Origin: Emydura subglobosa
Taxonomy: Eukaryota; Chordata; Testudines; Chelidae
Length of the DNA: 64,000 nt
Direction of reading: 5' to 3'
Assembly: GCA_007922225.1 (NCBI GenBank)
Contig: ML680098.1
Coordinates: forward strand, 3,534,001-3,598,000
Shown here: positions 1-12,867 of the stretch, piece after piece
Layout: the number at the start of each line of letters is the position of its first letter
Numbering within the stretch: position 1 is the stretch's first letter
Notes under the pieces: model-generated
Database searches by the model: none
Told to the model about the DNA's origin: nothing
Seen by the model: only the letters and a program-made list of their open reading frames with translations
Made by a program: the position numbers and the translations under genes

Positions 1-238
1 CTTTAAACCTAAGAAGTTTGTCTCGGTTTTCTAGGTGGCAGTGATGAAAGGTTTAAAGATGGAAGTCCTTACATACAGTATTGAAAAAGACATTCTTGTT
101 TCCTTCCCATGGAAATGCTATATTTGTTTTTTTTGTTTTTCTTTTTCTTTTTCTTTAATCTAGAATAAAAGTAATGGAGACTGAGAAATACTTATTTATG
201 GGAAACATAGTTCTAATTTTGAATTGTTATATGATTTT
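1..238. other. AT-rich intron, nothing recognised
   Basis: Ordinary AT-rich intronic sequence with a T-rich patch at 124-160. No coding or repeat signature recognised. Confidence 0.6.
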
Positions 239-285
239 CCCCCCCCCCCCCCCCCCCCCCTCCCCACACACACACACACACACAC
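239..285. repeat. Compound microsatellite: C22 run followed by (CA)n
   Basis: An uninterrupted run of 22 Cs (239-260), a TCCCC link, then about ten CA units. Likely to vary in length between individuals and to be error-prone in sequencing. Confidence 0.97.
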
Positions 286-1735
286 TCCCCATAGCATAAT
301 CCATTAGTCTAATCTTTAAGGGGACAAAAGTGTAGTTAATTATAGCAAAGTCCATATCCAAAAGGTCCATCTTATAGTAGATGAAAAGAGTGCTGATACT
401 CTACAGGTGCACAGTTATTGAAGAGATTGTATGAACTCCTGTATTTGAACTTGTATTTGAATATCTATCATCCCACAGCTATTCATTTCCATGGTAGCAA
501 ATACTTAGGATATTTTAACTGTAACTTTCCTTGGTATGAGTATGTAGCCATAGATCTGTTATGAAAATGATCATCAAAATGCTTTTCAACAATTGGGGGG
601 AAGATGTTGACGGACATTTTGACTATTTTTTTCTTTCTTGACTAGTTCAACATTAAAGATTTCTGTGTGTTATTATGAAAGATAGAGGTTTGCCTAGGCT
701 AGAACCAGAACACCTTGAATTTAGGAAATGTAGATGACCTCTAACCTTGATATGCTAATATAAACATAGGGGTTGTTCAATGTTGGGTTTTTTTTTTTTA
801 ATTTATTGTATTGACTGGCTGAAGTTCAGCAATGTGAAAATCAATAGAGAGAATGTGCCTCAACTTCTTCAATTTCCCAAGCTCATAATTCACCTCCCAC
901 AGTGAGAGTGTGTACAAAACCAATGCTGTGGGTGAAGTTGCAATAATTTATAACCTTCAGTATGTTACTGTCATTGTGTGTGATATATTTATCCAATCTT
1001 AAGGCCTTTGGAAGTATGCAGGCTGCCAGAAGAGGCTGAATGAATCACAAAATATTATTTCTAGTAGTATGCATTCTATTTAAACAAGCAGCTATAAGGA
1101 AGCTAAGGTCTGACCTATTGGAGGGGAGGGGGCAGCTTCATTATTCATATTGGGACAGGACAAAGAGCTACTCTCCTGATGGATTGATGACTCAATGGTT
1201 AATGTGGCTTGAGATTGATTTGCTGTAATGTTTGGATTTTTAATTCTTCTATTAGCTCTCTGAAATCTTTCTCTTTTGTGGGATGTGGTGGGGAGACATC
1301 AGAGAAGCCACAGAAGTAGTAATAGAATAATAACAACACAAATACTTAGCCTGATGAGCCTGATGCAGATGTGTGGAATTAGCTGCTAGACATATAAGAA
1401 TATGCCTTCCCTTTCAGTGTCTGTTGTTGCAAGATTAATTAAACGAACATGCAAAAAGTTTCCTATTGCTGTTTTAGTTCCCGTGTGTGATTTCTTATCA
1501 CCTCTGTTGATGCTTCAGTTGCAGTGATACCCAAAGATGTCTTACCTATTTTGAGGACCCTGATAAAATGAAGCAGAACATTGGATATAAACCCTTGAAG
1601 CTCTTACTGGAAGGTTTAAAATGAAAAATCATGGGAAGTTATAAAGCATTAGACAGCCAAAGGAATATTTCCTATGGCAAAAATGTTCAAACTTGGGTGT
1701 CTAAAGTTAGTCATCTAAATTCATGTTTAGTAATA
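286..1735. other. Intron, nothing recognised
   Basis: No exon, RNA gene or repeat family recognised. The short open frames here have no recognisable motif. Confidence 0.5.
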
Positions 1736-1829
1736 AGTGGCCTGATTTTCAGAGGTGCTGAATACTTACAACTTCCATTGAATACAGTGGGAATTGTGAG
1801 TGCTTGGCACTTCTGAAAATCAAGCCACT
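1736..1829. mobile_element. Palindromic MITE-like element, 94 bp
   Basis: The two halves are near-perfect inverted repeats of about 41 bases each. The left arm starts AGTGGCCTGATTTTCAGAGG and the right arm reads back as AGTGGCTTGATTTTCAGAAG, with a short centre around 1777-1788. I recognise this arm type from many copies in turtle and bird DNA, where it behaves as a small non-autonomous element. No target duplication is obvious. Confidence 0.65.
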
Positions 1830-2347
1830 AGGGGTTTAGGTGCCTAACGTTAGGCATCTACGATTGCAAATGTTTAGCCTTACTTTTAGTTGAGCTAATC
1901 AAAAACTATCCTATTTAAATGGTGCCTTTTGTTTGTTTAGCTTCATTTTTAATGAAAACGTGGAGAAAAATTCAGAAAATGTTTCTTCATTTCCCCCATC
2001 ACTCAGCTTCTCATCCAGTTTTAGATTCCAAAGCTGTCAATCTGGTACCTTCATTGTGTGGCAGAGTTATCATGATACCAACCCACCCACTCAATTTCTC
2101 ACAAAGCAGTTCTACATGTAGATCAGTGCAGATGCAGGATTTTGCAGTAGGGATACTAAGATGGGTGGGCCAGTATAAAATAATACTTTGCAAATTAATG
2201 CTATGCACATCAGCTGTATCTTAAAGACTGTGAGTTGTATAATATCTAATGTAATATCTAATGCTTTACACAAGAAGTAATCTTCAAGATCCCTGGTTGT
2301 TCTGTAAAGCAATAGCTGCATTTAGTATTGGGTTTTTAATTTCATTT

Positions 2348-5035
2348 CATAGACTCTAACGTCAGTAGGAACCAATATGATCATCTAGTCTGACCTCCTG
2401 CACAATGCAGGCCACAGAACCTCACCCACCCACTCCTGTAATAAACCTCTAACCTTGACTGGGTTATTAAAGTCCTCAAATCATGGTTTAAAGACTTAAA
2501 GGTACAAAGAATCCACCAGTTTGTGAGCAGTACCCCATGCTACAGAGGAAGATGAAAAATCCCCAGAGCCTTTGCCAATCTGCCCTGGAGGAAAATTCCT
2601 TCCAAACCCCAAATATAGTGATCAGTTAAACCCTGAGCATGTGGGCAAGACTCTCCAGCCAGACACCCAAGAAAGAATTCATTGTAATAACTCAGAACCC
2701 ATCCCATTTAACATCCCTTCACAGGCCACTGACATATTTACCACCAGTCGTCAAAGATCAGTCAATTGCCAAACTAGGCTGTCCAATCATACTATCCCCT
2801 CCATACATTTATCAAGCTCAGTTTGAAGCAGGCTAGGTTTTTTGCCCCCACTGCTCCCCCTGGAAGGCTATTCCAGAACCTCACTCCTCTGATGGTCGTA
2901 AACCTGCATCTAATATGAAGTCTAAACTTCCTGACGGCCAGCTTATATCCTTTAGTTCTTGTGTCCACATTGGCACTGAACTTAAATAATTCCTCTCCCT
3001 CCCTGGTATTTATCCCCCTGAAGTATTTATAGAGAGCAATCATATCTCCCCTCAACCGTCTTTTGATTAGGCTAAAGAAGCCAAGCTCTTTGCATCTCCT
3101 CTCATAAGGCAGGTTTTCCATTCTGTGGATCATCCTAGTAGCCTTTCTCTGCACCTATTCCAGTTTGAATTCATCTTTCTTAAACATGGGGAACCAGAAC
3201 TGCACACAGTATTCCAGATGAGGTCTTAGCAGCGCCTTGTATAATCGTACTAACACCTCTCTATTTCTACTGGAAATACCTTGTCTGTTGCATCCAAGGA
3301 CCGCATTAGCTTTGTTCACAGCCACATCACATTGGTAGCTCATTGGTGATCAACCAATAAGCCCAGGTTCTTCTCCTCCTCCTGTCACTTCCAACTGATG
3401 AATCCCCAGCTTTTAGCAGAAATTCTTATTAGTCCCTAAATGCATGACCTTGCATTTTCCACTCTTAAATTTCATCCTGTTTCTATTACTCCAGTTTACA
3501 AGGTCATCCAGATCTTCCTGTATGATATCCTGATCCTTTTCTGTATTGGCAGTACCTCCCAACTTTGTGTCATCTGCAAACTCATTAGCACATTCCCATT
3601 TTTTCTGCCAAGATAAGTAATAAAAAAGTTAAATAAGATTGGTCCCAAGACCAATCCATGAGGAAATCTGCTATTAACCTCTTTCTAGCCTGACAGTTCA
3701 CCTTTCAGTATGACCCATTGTAGTGTCCCCTTTAACCAGTTCCTTATCCACCTTTCCATTTCCATATTAAGCCCCATCTTTTCCAATTTAATTAATAATT
3801 CCCCATGTAGTACCGTATCAAATGCCTTACTGAAATCTAGGTAAATTAGATCCACTGCGTTCCCTTTGTCTAAAAAATCTGTTATCTTCTCAAAAAAGGA
3901 GATCAGGGTGGTCTGGCACAATTTACCTTTTATAAAGTCATGTTGTATTTTATCCCAATTACCATTAACCTTGATGTCCTTAATTACTTTCTCTTTCAAA
4001 ATTTTTCCCAAGACTTTGCATACTACTGAGGTCAAACTTACAGGCCTGTAGTTACCTGAATCACTTTTTTCCCTTTCTTAAAAATAGGAACTATGTTAGC
4101 AATTCTCCAGTCATACGGTACAGCCCCTGAGTTTTACGGATTTATTAAAAATTCTTAGTAATGTGCTTGCAATTTTATGTGCTAGTTCCTTTAATATTCT
4201 TGGATGGAGATTATCTGGACTCCACTGCCCTCCCAATTTAGTCCCATTAAGCTGTTCGAGTTTGGCTTCTATCTCGGATGTGGTAATTTCTACCTCCATA
4301 TCCTCATTCGCCTTAGCCACCCTACCACTATCCCCAAGATCTTCATTAGGCTCATTAAAAACAGAGGCAAAGTATTTGTTTAGATATTCGGCCATGCCTA
4401 GATTATCCTTAACCTCCAGCCCATCCTCAGTGCTTACTTTTTTCTTGGTTTTCTTCCAATTTATATGGCTATAGAACCTTTTACTATTGGTTTTAATTCC
4501 CTTTGCAAAGTCCAACTTTACTTGGCTTTTGGCCTTTCTCACTTTATCTGTACATGTTCTGACCTCCAAGAGGTATCCTTTCTTGCTGATCCCTCCCATC
4601 TTCCTGCTTTCTCTTAATCACCTGTCTGAGATGCTTACTCATCTAATTTGATCTACAACTCTTGCCTATGAATTTTTTCCCTTTCGTTGGGATGCTGGTT
4701 CCAGATAGTTCCAGCAGCTTTGACTTGAAGTAATTCCAAGCCTCCTCCACTTTTAGATTCATGAGTTCTTCAGTCCAGTCCACTTCCCCAACTAATTCCC
4801 TTAATTTTTTAAAGTTAACTCTTTTGAAGTCAAAGACCCTAGTCATCGATCTATTTTTGTTTATCCTTTCATTTAGTTAGACCAATTAGCTCATGGTCGC
4901 TCGAACCAAGGTTGCCCCCTACAACCAGTTCTTCTATCTCACCAATAACAAATTGTCACTACTCACCAATAACAAATCTAAAATGGCATCCTCTCTTGTT
5001 TGTTCAGTAACTATTTGGTTTTAGATTCTAAAATC
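2348..5035 (-). mobile_element. CR1 LINE, long decayed copy (endonuclease end to 3' UTR)
   Basis: This reads as CR1 on the - strand. From its 3' end it shows a turtle-type CR1 3' UTR (2348-2790), the C-terminal domain, reverse transcriptase, the endonuclease-RT linker and the end of the endonuclease (a GGNLGSSDHELIG motif near 4880-4925, then REDAILDLLL near 4990). The 5' end is truncated inside the endonuclease near 5035. A short duplication, around 4945-4977, sits in the endonuclease part. It belongs to the same subfamily as the copy at 31158-32445. It is antisense to KCNMA1. Confidence 0.9.
2792..4940 (-). pseudogene. Decayed CR1 ORF2 (endonuclease/reverse transcriptase)
   Basis: The retrotransposition protein frame is broken into pieces. 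4643-4846 and 4111-4599 are the linker between endonuclease and RT. 3685-4035 holds the RT core with [11 protein letters not shown]. About 3560-3585 still encodes the FADDTK catalytic motif. 3155-3343 and 2792-3154 give the thumb and C-terminal region, including ...LRGDMIALYKYFRG.... Stops and frameshifts separate these pieces, and the PQGS-type motif upstream of the catalytic box is degraded. It cannot make an active enzyme. Confidence 0.88.
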
Positions 5036-6959
5036 AACTCTCCATGAACAAACATTGATATTCCATTCTAATGGTCTACAGTTATTGTAATACACTGACA
5101 ATTTTTCTGATAAGCAAGAGTAGAAAAGGAGCATTTTCCCAATAGCTGTAGAGTCACAGGCAAATTTGCAAATAATTTTATCAATATATGAATATTGGGT
5201 CTCTCACTTGAACTGGCTCTCAGCTACTGCTGCCTTTTCTCCCTAGGATGGATCCCTAAAGTGTGCTTTTTCCTAGTTCTGTAACCAACCCTGCTCTGCT
5301 TAGTACTTCTTTTTTTGTGCAGACAACCCCATGGACATGAAAGCTGTTTTCAACATTCTGCAAATAGTCTGTATGAAATTCCCAGACAAGTCTAAAAATC
5401 ACAGGAGGTTTAGTAAATCAAGATTTATTAGAATTTGTGTCATTGTGAGGCATAAGCTGTAGCTTACATTTCTCATCTGCTTGTTTGTTCTTCTGTCACC
5501 ATTTGGCAGGGCAATGGTTCAGAGACTCGGCCTCTGGCATCACATGTCTCTCTCTTGTCCCCCTTTCCTCTCTGGTGTGTCCCTTGGTTATACCTTTCAT
5601 GCTGTTTTGATCTCTTCCCTGTCCTGGCAAGGGTGTTTGCACAGATGTGTTCTCCGAGGAGCATATGAAATGTTTGCTACATTTTTCTCAAACCCATTCC
5701 AGGCTCTATTTGCTGCTTTAGCTAAACAGTGGTGTGGTTCTGTCATGACATAAACGAACTGTTCCCCGTTCTAAGATGAAATATTTATTGTCATCTGTCT
5801 CAAGAAAGCTCTTGTGTGGAAACATTATGTAATCTTTATCTCATCATAAAATCAAATATTGTTAGCTTTTGGCAGAAAAAAAAGCAGTCACTGTTACAGG
5901 CAAAGCTCGTTTTAACTTTCACAGTAAGTTTCCCAGTGGTAACCAGTTAAAGTATGTGAAAGGAGAGAGATCGGAAATAGTATCCTAGGGTCCTGGCATT
6001 CTCTTGGCCTTAGTAATGCAGATACACAGATTTGGTGATGATGGAGACCACCTTGGGGTATAGGGAGACTTGAATCCCCTATTCAGTGTGTTTTAAATGT
6101 AGAAGAAGAAGGAATTATTAAGCAAACTTTGAGGCCACGCGCAAAGAAGAAACAAGTTCTGAAGGATTGTATGTTTAAAGTGGTAGTTGTTTCTCCATTA
6201 AAGTTAGTCTGATCTAATGGCACGTTCATTTAAACTGTGGAACGGTATTTTCTGAATAATTCCTGGGATGCAGAGTGACAGCAGTACTCTCTCATCACCA
6301 TGACTGCATTCCCAGCTCTGCAGTAGCCCTTTCAATTCTGGAAACTCCTCCTCCCCAAGCGGAAGAGGAAAGGCAGTGAAGGCTCCACCAGCCCTGCCCA
6401 TTCCCTGGTCTCCCTTTGTACTGAAACATTCTCTTTATGGTGGCATAATAGAAGACCCTGCAGAGCTGTGCTCCATTCTATGTGCTATGGAAGCCACTTC
6501 TGTTGGTTCCATCAACACCACCCTGGCCCAAGTTGCGTAACTGCAAAATTTTAGCAGCATCTTGCCTGTGAAGGGTAAGTTAGGATAGGATTTGCCTCTA
6601 AATTTAGATATATTCTTCTTAGGTTAAATTTTATAGTCTTTTTTTCTTGGACATATTCTATCATTGTTCTTTGCATAAAATTCCTTGCAGATCTCAAAGA
6701 GAATTCTGTACATGGAAAGGAGAGAGGATGGGATTTCATGGGGGGTGTTGTCTGAGTGAATATTGAGTAAGTACTGTAAGGCTAAGCTAATAATTTAGAA
6801 AAACTAGAATGACTTTTTTTTTCGTGGCTAAGAATGAATTGTGTACAAAACCTCACATACATTCCCAGTGTCATACCTACCTGACATACATTCTTTCACA
6901 ACTTTAGGCCCTCAATTTTCATCATATCCTTTCTTTGCCATCATTTAAACAGGTAAATC
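5036..6959. other. Intron, mostly unrecognised; possible LTR-like scrap near 5.4-5.76 kb
   Basis: Mostly anonymous intron. The block at about 5390-5760 is richer in GC than its surroundings and contains GATTTATTAGAATT followed by pyrimidine-rich sequence, reminiscent of an antisense LTR, but I cannot assign it. The 90-residue + frame at 5481-5753 and the opposite 63-residue frame have no recognisable domain. Confidence 0.35.
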
Positions 6960-7235
6960 TAAGTATCTATTTTACCATTCCTCGTAAATCAATCCTTCTT
7001 TGCCCCTGTTTTTCTCCCCTCTTCTCTGAATTTCCTCCTGTTAATCAATGTTCTGCTACTGAGGTGTCCATAACTGAATTGTGCTCAGTATTCTCACCAG
7101 TGATTGATCTGTGACTTGATGCCCTTGCATATGCAGCCACAAATGACATTGGCTTTCTTTCTTTCCTTAGTTTTTCTTCTTCTGCTGAACTGCATTGCAA
7201 GTTCATATCCAACTTACAGTTAAATATTTTTTAAT
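6960..7235 (-). mobile_element. Old CR1 LINE fragment (RT C-terminal region)
   Basis: Read on the - strand, the order and spacing of short matches follow CR1 ORF2 around the [13 protein letters not shown] and thumb region. The pattern includes a degraded 'other animals' complement of ...ACTGAATTGTGCTCAGTATTC... at 7069-7094 and a match to the CR1 segment before the FADD-distal region at about 7195-7225. No open frame remains. Confidence 0.45.
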
Positions 7236-8814
7236 AAATTGTCTGTTAAGGACAAATTCTGCCGTGAGTTACATTCTGTGCAACCACTAGGTTCCATACA
7301 GTTAACAGGGTTGAAGTCAAATAAAATATAGCTCTTAATGATCTGGAATCAGAACTGGGTTTTTTTAGACTGCTTTCATTATTGTTTTCTAAAAGCTTTT
7401 CAGTTTGCTGTTCAACAATTAACACTGTATGATGTAATTTAATGTGATATATTCTAATTAAAAGGCAACATGAGTAGGCTATAATACTCACAAGATAATG
7501 GTCTCCTCCTGCTTACATAAATCTCAAACTGAAGCCAAGATAGTTATTTTTCAAAGAAAGAAATCTTGTGGCAGCAATTTCTTACAAAGACTTTATTTCT
7601 ATTATATCAAATGATATAATGAAAATGTGATAATTTTGGCTGATGAATGTTTGCACATTAGAGTGAAGGTTGCTCATTGCACCATTGTTGCAAATCTCCA
7701 TTTTAATTGTCAGGCTTCTGTGTTTCAGCCAATGAGAGAAGAGATTATTCATAACCTACAGTTTTGTGCAAGTCTCATTTCTGAGTAATCTGGTTTCTGC
7801 TTGCATGGGAATTATTGAACATTTGCAGTCTAAGAAAATGTCTTCATTTTATCTAATGATCTATGTATTTATTACTGGAGATGTGAATTTTATCAGATTA
7901 CTTATTGAAATTCTGTTGCCATATGCAAAGAGTATTTTTCAACCATATGGTTGTAAATTCTTAATTCCATTAAGCAAAATGAGCTGCAATAATTGGTGTC
8001 TGTTCTTTTTTAAATTAACTAAATGATTTATTTTGTTGTGCCCATAGCAGGACTGTGAACTTTAATGAATTCTTTAAGTCCATGATTTTGTGGTATGTCT
8101 TAGACAGCATTTCTGAGTAAGAACAAGGAGCTGAATTTGTTGAATGTCAGTACATTGTGCATAGAAAAATATATTCTGTGGAAACCTACATAGGCTCATT
8201 AATACAAATTTCCTAGCTGGGAGCCCTATTAAGCTGTGAAAGTGTTTTAAGGCCCTCGTGGGAGTCTTATCGCCTGAGCCCTTTAACCTTTAGTTATAGG
8301 TGATAGGGTAACATTTTTTAAGGCGGCCAGGTCACCTTTGCAAAGGTGACTTAGGCTCCTAAAAGCCTAAAATCACTTATGAATATGGGACTTTGCATCT
8401 TAAATCAATTAGGTACTTTCAAAATAATTGTCCTTAATTTTAGCGCTTTTACCTGAAGCATGAAAGAGATGGACATGCTGGTGCAATGTTCCTTTTAGGT
8501 TATAGAAGCCTAAACAGGTTGAAAGTTGTTTATGTGCCAGAAAGTTAGAAGGGTGTTTGTTTTTCTGCTTTGTCAATAAGCCAGATAGAAACCTGCCACA
8601 GGTCACATATTTTGGGAGATGGTTTCCTAGGCTCCGTTCCTACAAATACCTGGCACATTCTTAACTACACATGAGTAGTCACCACTGAACGGGGTTATCC
8701 ATGTGCAGAAGTGTTTGCAAGACTGGGGCCCAAATTTGGCTCTTCTGTATGTTGGATGGGTTTCACAGAGCTTTAAGGCATTTAGAGAAAACTTAGACAC
8801 TTGCATACACTTGA
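7236..8814. other. Intron; possible weak palindromic element at 8240-8425
   Basis: AT-rich intron with no exon recognised. At 8255-8425 the text has the TTAGGCTCCTAAA-like words and terminal purine/pyrimidine arms of the palindromic elements seen elsewhere in the window, but the pairing is poor. Confidence 0.4.
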
Positions 8815-10260
8815 AGCTTATGCCGTAGTTCTGTCAGGGTCACTCACTTCGGTGCTAGTAATAGTTCTTCGAGTGATTTGCACACATCCATTCCACTATA
8901 GGTGAGTATGTGCCCTCCACACAGTTGTTGGAGATTTTTCCCTTCAGCGGTACCCATCAGGACAGCTTGAGTGCCCTTTGTGGCTGTGTGCCACTGCATG
9001 CAAGTGTAAAGTGCAGCCCCCCCCTACTCCCCTGCAATGCCCTTCAGTTCCTTCTTGGCATCTGTGGTGGTTGTTGGAGTGATTTCAGCCTTGCTTCTGC
9101 AAGTTCTTCCCTCTTGTACGTCATTGTGAAATATACTCGTTTTTACTTAGAGTAGATTCATGGTTAGAGTTTTAAATCACCACTTCCTTAAATATAGATG
9201 AGTAAGTTATCTAGTTCCGTTTTTAGGTCTTAGATTGAGTTGTTCAGTTTTTGGTACTAGTACTAGAGCTGGAACCATGTCTCGATCTCCAGGGTTTAAA
9301 TCATGTCACTCTTTCACCAAATCAGTGCTCGTGAGTGATCCTCGCCCCCAGCTGCTTTAAGTGCTTGGGGAAGTCATATTTGAGTGACAAATAACACACA
9401 TGTAAAGGATTTAAGCCTTGCTCAAATAGGACAGAGCGGCCAGGCTTAAGTGTATTCTTATGGAGGCAGCGCTCTGTCCTTTCTCTGAGCTGCCCAGTTT
9501 GGAGTTGGTGCCAGGTACATCTGCTCCCCCTTTATCAGAAGACTCAGATTCTTCATCCTCTTCAGGAGATTGGGTCTTATGTGTCCCAGCCTAGACAGGA
9601 CATGCATCCTCTTGGGGGTTTATGCAGCAGCCTTAGCAGTGGCCACAAGACAAGGGGCTTGGTCAGAAATGAGTCCCAGGACCATGCCAATGGCCTTTCT
9701 GGATCCCATAGGGTTTCCCCCCAGATGCCAGATTATCCCCTCATCTACCCTACTGTCTCTTTGGGTGCATGTTGGGGTCATCAGCACCGAAGACAACATT
9801 TTCCTGTCATTGGTATTGGGATCTGTGCTGAGCGAGTGGAAGCCATCCCGGCAGTTCCTTCAGCAGAGGAGATAGCGCAAACTCCACTTTTGCATCCTTA
9901 TGCTGTTGCTTCCTCATCACCAGATGAGGTGGGTAAAGGCAGTGAGCAACTCTTCCCCACCAGATGTTTATAGAGCTTACCAGGACTTGCTAAAAAGAGT
10001 AGTCACAGCCCTGGATATTCAAGTGGAGGAGATCTGTGAGAAATCCCATAAGCTGGTGGATATGTTTGCTTTTGGAGGACTCACCATGGTGGCTTTCTCC
10101 TGATCAGTGATGCTATTGTGGAGCTGGTCAAGGCATTGTGCTATCTTCCCTCCTCCCATAGCGGAAAGGGTGGAGACCTTGTCCTTTCTAAGGGATTTGA
10201 ACACCTATCCCCATATCCCACACCGGGCTTCTTAGGAGTTACTGCAACTGAGTAGTTTTG
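8815..10260 (+). mobile_element. Decayed retrotransposon with gag-like region (DIRS- or LTR-type)
   Basis: The left part resembles a leader that I know as repeated in turtle DNA, starting near AGTTCTTCGAGTGATTTGC (about 8863). It is followed by remains of a gag-like frame. A zinc-knuckle-like CFKCLG at 9353-9370 precedes ...TCKGFKP... near 9398-9415 and ...ERPGLSVFLW... around 9430-9465. Farther on, 9900-10103 encodes ...SSPDEVG..., then ...YQDLLKRVVTALDIQVEEICEKSHKLVDM... in two frames, which fits the C-terminal part of the same protein. Stops and frameshifts break it. The family is uncertain. Confidence 0.5.
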
Positions 10261-11798
10261 GTTGTCTTCAGAATTTGGCCACAAGTATGGAAAAGTGAAG
10301 TCCAAACAGAATATTTTGGAAAGTTCTGCGGCTGTGAAATGAGAGACTTTAAAGGCAATCGTTTTGCAACATTAACTGGAATGAGTGCTACCAGGTACTG
10401 TAAATGTATGAGATGTTAGGTTTGTGTATCAGTGAAACTATCTTTGGTGTTCTCTGAAATGTTCACTTACATTAGCTGATATGTTTGGGAATTACTGTAC
10501 GTACCTACTGTGATCACCTACATTTCAAGGAAGTAAAGGACAATTGCTTGAAAAATAATTGACAACCAATAAAAGTGATGGGACAAAACTTATTTGTAAT
10601 AGAGCAGCACCACATGATATTACATTCATGATGCAAAATCACACATTTTTGTCTCAAAGTTTGATCCTTTACATGAGTATTTCTTGAAAACAAACTATTT
10701 GATCAAATGGATATTAGTAGCAGCTAGTTGCATTTAGGCTGTGAGATATTGGATGTCCCTTTAAACATAGGATAAGTGGCCACCCTGTTACTCAAGATAT
10801 ATTTTTATATTCATGACAGCCATGAACGTGAATAAAAATAAAGGCTATTCAGAGTTAGTGCTGTTTATGCAATATAGTGCACCTTGTTCAGAGGAAACAG
10901 GAGCAGAATGATTGCTGAGTAAACCCTTCACACCTAATAGTTTCCTTACATTATCAATATTCATGAAATGCAATATATTATGCATTCAAATCAGTGCAAG
11001 TTGTGTGATTTAAATCCTGTATGCCTCATTGAAAATTCACTGCTATATGTTTGTGTATTTACTAGCTCCAATTATTCCCCAATTACTGAATCTTGTAGGC
11101 ATTTTGAAATTGCAGTGTATGTCACTATTAATCTATGCCTTGTTTTTTTCTGAATTTTCAAAACATCTTGAAAATTAAGGTTTGGTTTGAAAGCTGTAAT
11201 AAGGTTACATTTTTAAACAACATGCCAAAATGCATATAAAAACATAGATTAGATTTCAAGCTCATTAATCTTTCTCCTCCAGAGAGCTTCCTTTTCTAGC
11301 GTGTAATGCTGGTGCTATGTACAGTGTTTTGTTTATAATAGTATAAACATTTTCAGCCTGTGTCTTCATTGCTGAAATAACCCACCTCTTTCATATCAAC
11401 TCTTACCTAGGAGCCGCACTGCAGACTCATTGATGTAGGTTTTTTCTGCATGGCAGCCAAGCCCAAGCTGTGATTTCATTGCATGATGCAACTTCATCTT
11501 TTTGGTTGTCTATGGGATTAATTATATTCTATTCTTGTACTGCCTGTGCATGTCAACATGCTTATCCTAATGGCCTATACACTGAATGCAGTCTAAGCAT
11601 TAAGTGCATGAACCAGAATTAAAAACATGAAATTAGAAACTTTGAGTAAATATAAATTGTGGTAATCAGTATCTGGAGTTAAACTCTTTTGTAGAACTAA
11701 ATTAGTAGCAATGTGTATCAGGTCTGTCAATTGAAAATGTCTGGCATAATACGGTAGCTAACCGAATGGATAAGCACCAACAGAGGGTTGGGGCAGCA
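10261..11798. other. AT-rich intron, nothing recognised
   Basis: No exon, repeat family or RNA gene recognised. Confidence 0.5.
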
Positions 11799-11862
11799 GG
11801 AGAGAGTGAGAGAGAGCATACTACCTACTTGCTGCTATTATTATTATTATTATTATTATTAG
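11799..11862. repeat. (GA)n-rich patch and (ATT)n microsatellite
   Basis: GAGAGTGAGAGAGAG-type sequence at 11799-11817 is followed by about eight ATT units at 11836-11861. Confidence 0.9.
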
Positions 11863-12450
11863 ATGAGGGTTGAGTGATGTTAAAAGCCTCCCCTTGGTCA
11901 CAAAGCCCCTTAGCAGTAGGTTATGGTGTAAATAGTTAGGTTTAAAATACTGGTTCTTATCAGATATAAACTTTTGGGAGGAAACTTAAAGTACTATATT
12001 CTGCTATATTTAACCTGCAGAATAACTTTAAATTAATTCAGTTAACAAACACCACCAAATATATTGATTGAGATTTGACATGAAGACTCAGTCTTATTCA
12101 AAACTCCTTTTGCAAACTAGTTGGAGCATCCAAAATGGCACTTCATTAATATATATTCTCAGATGTGTTGGCAGAAACTTTTCATCTAATATGGCAAGAA
12201 ATGTGTGATTCAGTACTAATTCCAAAGGTTGGGTCTTGCTGGAATAATGAAATATCACCACTGGGAAACTTACTACCAAATATATGCTATTTTCAGCTTC
12301 TTCTCTGAACTCTGTTTGGTAGTATTATTGACGAGCAGATGTAATTACGCGAATCTTGTGTCCACTATGTGTTCAAATGTTATGCACTATTTGTGTTCTT
12401 TTCAGGATTGATTAACTATTCTCTAGCAATCTATGATGCACGGGAGTCTA

Positions 12451-12482
12451 TGCATTACACACACGTGTGCACACACACACAC
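12451..12482. repeat. Imperfect (CA)n microsatellite
   Basis: Alternating CA units interrupted by GTGTG in the middle. Confidence 0.9.
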
Positions 12483-12867
12483 TTTGAATTAGTATTCATG
12501 TTAATGGCATTTTAAGCATGAAAATTATGTAGATAAATGGAACTGTAAGCATGAAAAAATACATAAAACATTTGCTTTTTAAAGAAGCCAGTGAATACAG
12601 TCATATATATTCAGAATGGAACAGAAATGGCTTAAAGAACATCATTTTATAACAGCAGTATTGTGATGTCTTGCAGCCCTAAGGATTCCCTACTGTTTTT
12701 CTCCTTTATTTATTTTTTTGCATACTCAAGCTCTTATATAATACCAGTTACCCTTCTGCTGAAAAGAGACAGAGGATCTTGTCAGCACTGTTTCTGAACT
12801 GACCAGAAGTGTCTCTGTCGATTACATGAGGTGCTTCCTTCCAATGTAGAAGCGGTGTGACCGATGC

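Noticed and set aside
2572..2836. Open frames in the CR1 3' UTR (+ strand)
   Set aside because: Within CR1 3' UTR. The same frame recurs at 31385-31639 only because the two repeat copies are similar.
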